Source of the DNA: Polyangiaceae bacterium
Lineage (GTDB): Bacteria; Myxococcota; Polyangia; Polyangiales; Polyangiaceae
Direction of reading: 5' to 3'
DNA length: 6,639 bases
Assembly (NCBI GenBank): GCA_025936205.1
Contig: JAICTU010000492.1
Span: 1-6,639, forward strand
Part shown: piece after piece, positions 5,263-6,639 of the stretch
Layout: every line of letters begins with the position of its first letter
How positions within the stretch are numbered: the first letter of the stretch is position 1
Notes under the pieces: generated by a model
Told to the model about the DNA's origin: nothing
The model's input: the letters and a program-made list of their open reading frames with translations, nothing else
Databases searched by the model: none
Translations under genes and position numbers: made by a program

Positions 5263-6639
5263 TCAGAGCATGCTGACGGGGTCCACGTCGACCACCACGC
5301 GCACGCGGCGATCGACCTTGGCCTCTTGCACGCCGAGCAGCACGTGCCGCAGCGGCGCGCGCGTCTTGGCGCGCACCAGCAGCCGGAACCGGAACTGACT
5401 GCGCAAGCGCGGGATCGGCGCCGGTGACGGGCCGAGCACCTCCGCGTGGCCGCCGGCACGCCGCTTGGCGATCTCGGCCAGCTCTTGCATGGCCGAGCGA
5501 GCGACAGCTTCGTCCAGCGAGGAGACGCGCACCATAGCCAGGCGCGAGAAGGGTGGGTAGCCGAGTGCCTGGCGATCACCGAGGGCGTACGCGACAAAGC
5601 CGGCCACATCGTGCTTCAGCGCCAGCGCGATCGCGGGTTCCTCGGGGTTTCTGGTCTGGATCAACACCTTGCCCGGAGTGCCCGCACGCCCGGCGCGCCC
5701 CGCCACCTGCACCAGCAGCTGGAAGGTGCGCTCCGACGCCTGGTAGTCGGGCATGCTGAGCCCCGCGTCCGCGTTCAACACCCCGACCAGGGAAACGCGC
5801 GGCAGATCGTGGCCCTTGGTCACCATCTGCGTGCCGACCAGGATGTCGAGCTCACCGGCTTGCATCTTGGATAGCACGCGCTCGCTCTTCAACCCGGGCC
5901 CGGTGTCGCGATCCAGGCGCCCCACGCGCGCGCTGGGGAAGGCCGCGCATAGCGCGGACTCGATGCGCTCCGTGCCCATGCCCTCGTAGCTCAGGTCCTT
6001 GCTCTTGCAGTGCTGGCAGCGCTCGGGCACGCGATCGTGATAGTCGCAGTAGTGGCAGACCACGTGCGGGCGCGGGTTGACGTGGTAGGTGAGGGGCACC
6101 TCGCAGCTCGGGCAACCGAGGATCTTGCCGCAGCCCTCGCAGATCACGCTGGGAGCGAAGCCGCGGCGGTTGAGGAACAGGATCGCCTGCTCCTTCCGCT
6201 CCAGCACTTCCTCCAGCGCCCGGCACAACGGCAAGCTCAGCAGCTTCTCACCGGGGCGAGCGGGGCCAATGCGGCGCAGGTCGATGATCTCCGCTTGGGG
6301 TAGCACCGCCGCTCGATGCGCGCGCTCGGGCAGCACCAGCCGGGTCAGCTTCTGCGTGCTCACCCCGTGAAAGCTTTTCACCGAGGGCGTCGCCGAGCCG
6401 AGTACGCACACCGCTCCCGCGCGCTGCGCGCGCAAGAGCGCCATGTCGCGGGCGTTGTAGCGCACGCCCTCTTCCTGCTTGAAGGAGGTGTCCTGCTCCT
6501 CGTCGACGCAGAGCAGGCGCAGCTCGCGCAGCGGGGCGAACAGCGCCGAGCGCGCGCCGACGGCGACGCGCCGCTCTCCGTTGTAGAGCAGAGTCCACAT
6601 CGAGTGGCGCTGCCGGGGCGAAAGCCCGCTGTGCAGCAC
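5263..6639 (-). CDS. priA: Primosomal replication-restart helicase PriA (N-terminus beyond window)
   Basis: PriA recognises abandoned replication forks, unwinds DNA 3' to 5' and helps reload the replicative helicase. The window holds the last 458 codons; the frame runs off the right edge, where the first codon reads GTG (Val) in a conserved stretch (VLHSGLSPRQR), so this is not the true start. The N-terminal DNA-binding domain and Walker A motif are outside. Counting from the edge: helicase motif II is DEEQD at 46-50; motif III is LGSATPS at 80-86. The zinc-binding insertion has all eight cysteines (C167, C170, C176, C179, C195, C198, C208, C211). Motif V is GTQMVTKGHDLP at 269-280 and motif VI QVAGRAGRAG at 311-320. 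YPPFSRLAMV at 361-370 and the C-terminal domain follow, ending in VDVDPVSML. The fourth motif II residue is Gln where Escherichia coli PriA has His. The visible part is intact. Confidence 0.96.
   Translation of the reverse strand: MLHSGLSPRQRHSMWTLLYNGERRVAVGARSALFAPLRELRLLCVDEEQDTSFKQEEGVRYNARDMALLRAQRAGAVCVLGSATPSVKSFHGVSTQKLTRLVLPERAHRAAVLPQAEIIDLRRIGPARPGEKLLSLPLCRALEEVLERKEQAILFLNRRGFAPSVICEGCGKILGCPSCEVPLTYHVNPRPHVVCHYCDYHDRVPERCQHCKSKDLSYEGMGTERIESALCAAFPSARVGRLDRDTGPGLKSERVLSKMQAGELDILVGTQMVTKGHDLPRVSLVGVLNADAGLSMPDYQASERTFQLLVQVAGRAGRAGTPGKVLIQTRNPEEPAIALALKHDVAGFVAYALGDRQALGYPPFSRLAMVRVSSLDEAVARSAMQELAEIAKRRAGGHAEVLGPSPAPIPRLRSQFRFRLLVRAKTRAPLRHVLLGVQEAKVDRRVRVVVDVDPVSML

Noticed and set aside
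5446..6303. Plus-strand frames of up to 142 codons opposite priA
   Set aside because: The minus strand encodes all the PriA helicase and zinc-binding motifs here. The plus-strand products resemble nothing.

Overview
This 6.6 kb window is GC-rich and densely coding, and it looks like ordinary chromosome of a high-GC Gram-negative bacterium. A Myxococcota (deltaproteobacterial) host is my best guess. It rests on the soluble GAF histidine kinase running into a receiver domain, the GC-rich third codon positions, and the flavour of the pentose-phosphate enzymes. This is inference from composition and protein style; there is no rRNA or other marker gene to confirm it.

Layout, left to right. (1) Positions 1-1353, minus strand: a GAF-HisKA-HATPase sensor kinase that enters a receiver domain just as the window ends, so its C-terminus is missing. 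(2) Positions 1354-1970: about 620 nt with no credible gene, holding two clear inverted repeats. (3) Positions 1971-2531, plus strand: a small regulator that is little more than an AraC-type DNA-binding domain. (4) Positions 2531-2574: a short 16-bp tandem repeat that covers the convergent ends of genes 3 and 5. (5) Positions 2573-3733, minus strand: transaldolase (tal). (6) Positions 3734-3870: a 137-nt divergent intergenic region. (7) Positions 3871-5256, plus strand: glucose-6-phosphate dehydrogenase (zwf). (8) Positions 5263-6639, minus strand: the C-terminal two thirds or so of the primosomal helicase PriA, cut by the right edge.

The one clear functional unit is tal/zwf. These catalyse the entry step of the oxidative pentose phosphate pathway and a key carbon-shuffling step of the non-oxidative branch. 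They are transcribed divergently from one short intergenic region, so shared control is plausible. The kinase and the AraC-like protein are divergent from each other across the long intergenic stretch. Nothing in the sequence links them to the metabolic genes beyond proximity. PriA, which restarts replication forks, is a convergent neighbour of zwf with only 6 nt between the stop codons.

I found no mobile element, CRISPR array, RNA gene or toxin-antitoxin pair, and no convincing undescribed system. The points worth a second look are modest: the structured intergenic region, the sensor-less AraC protein, the repeat array overlapping two stop codons, and the very tight zwf/priA junction.
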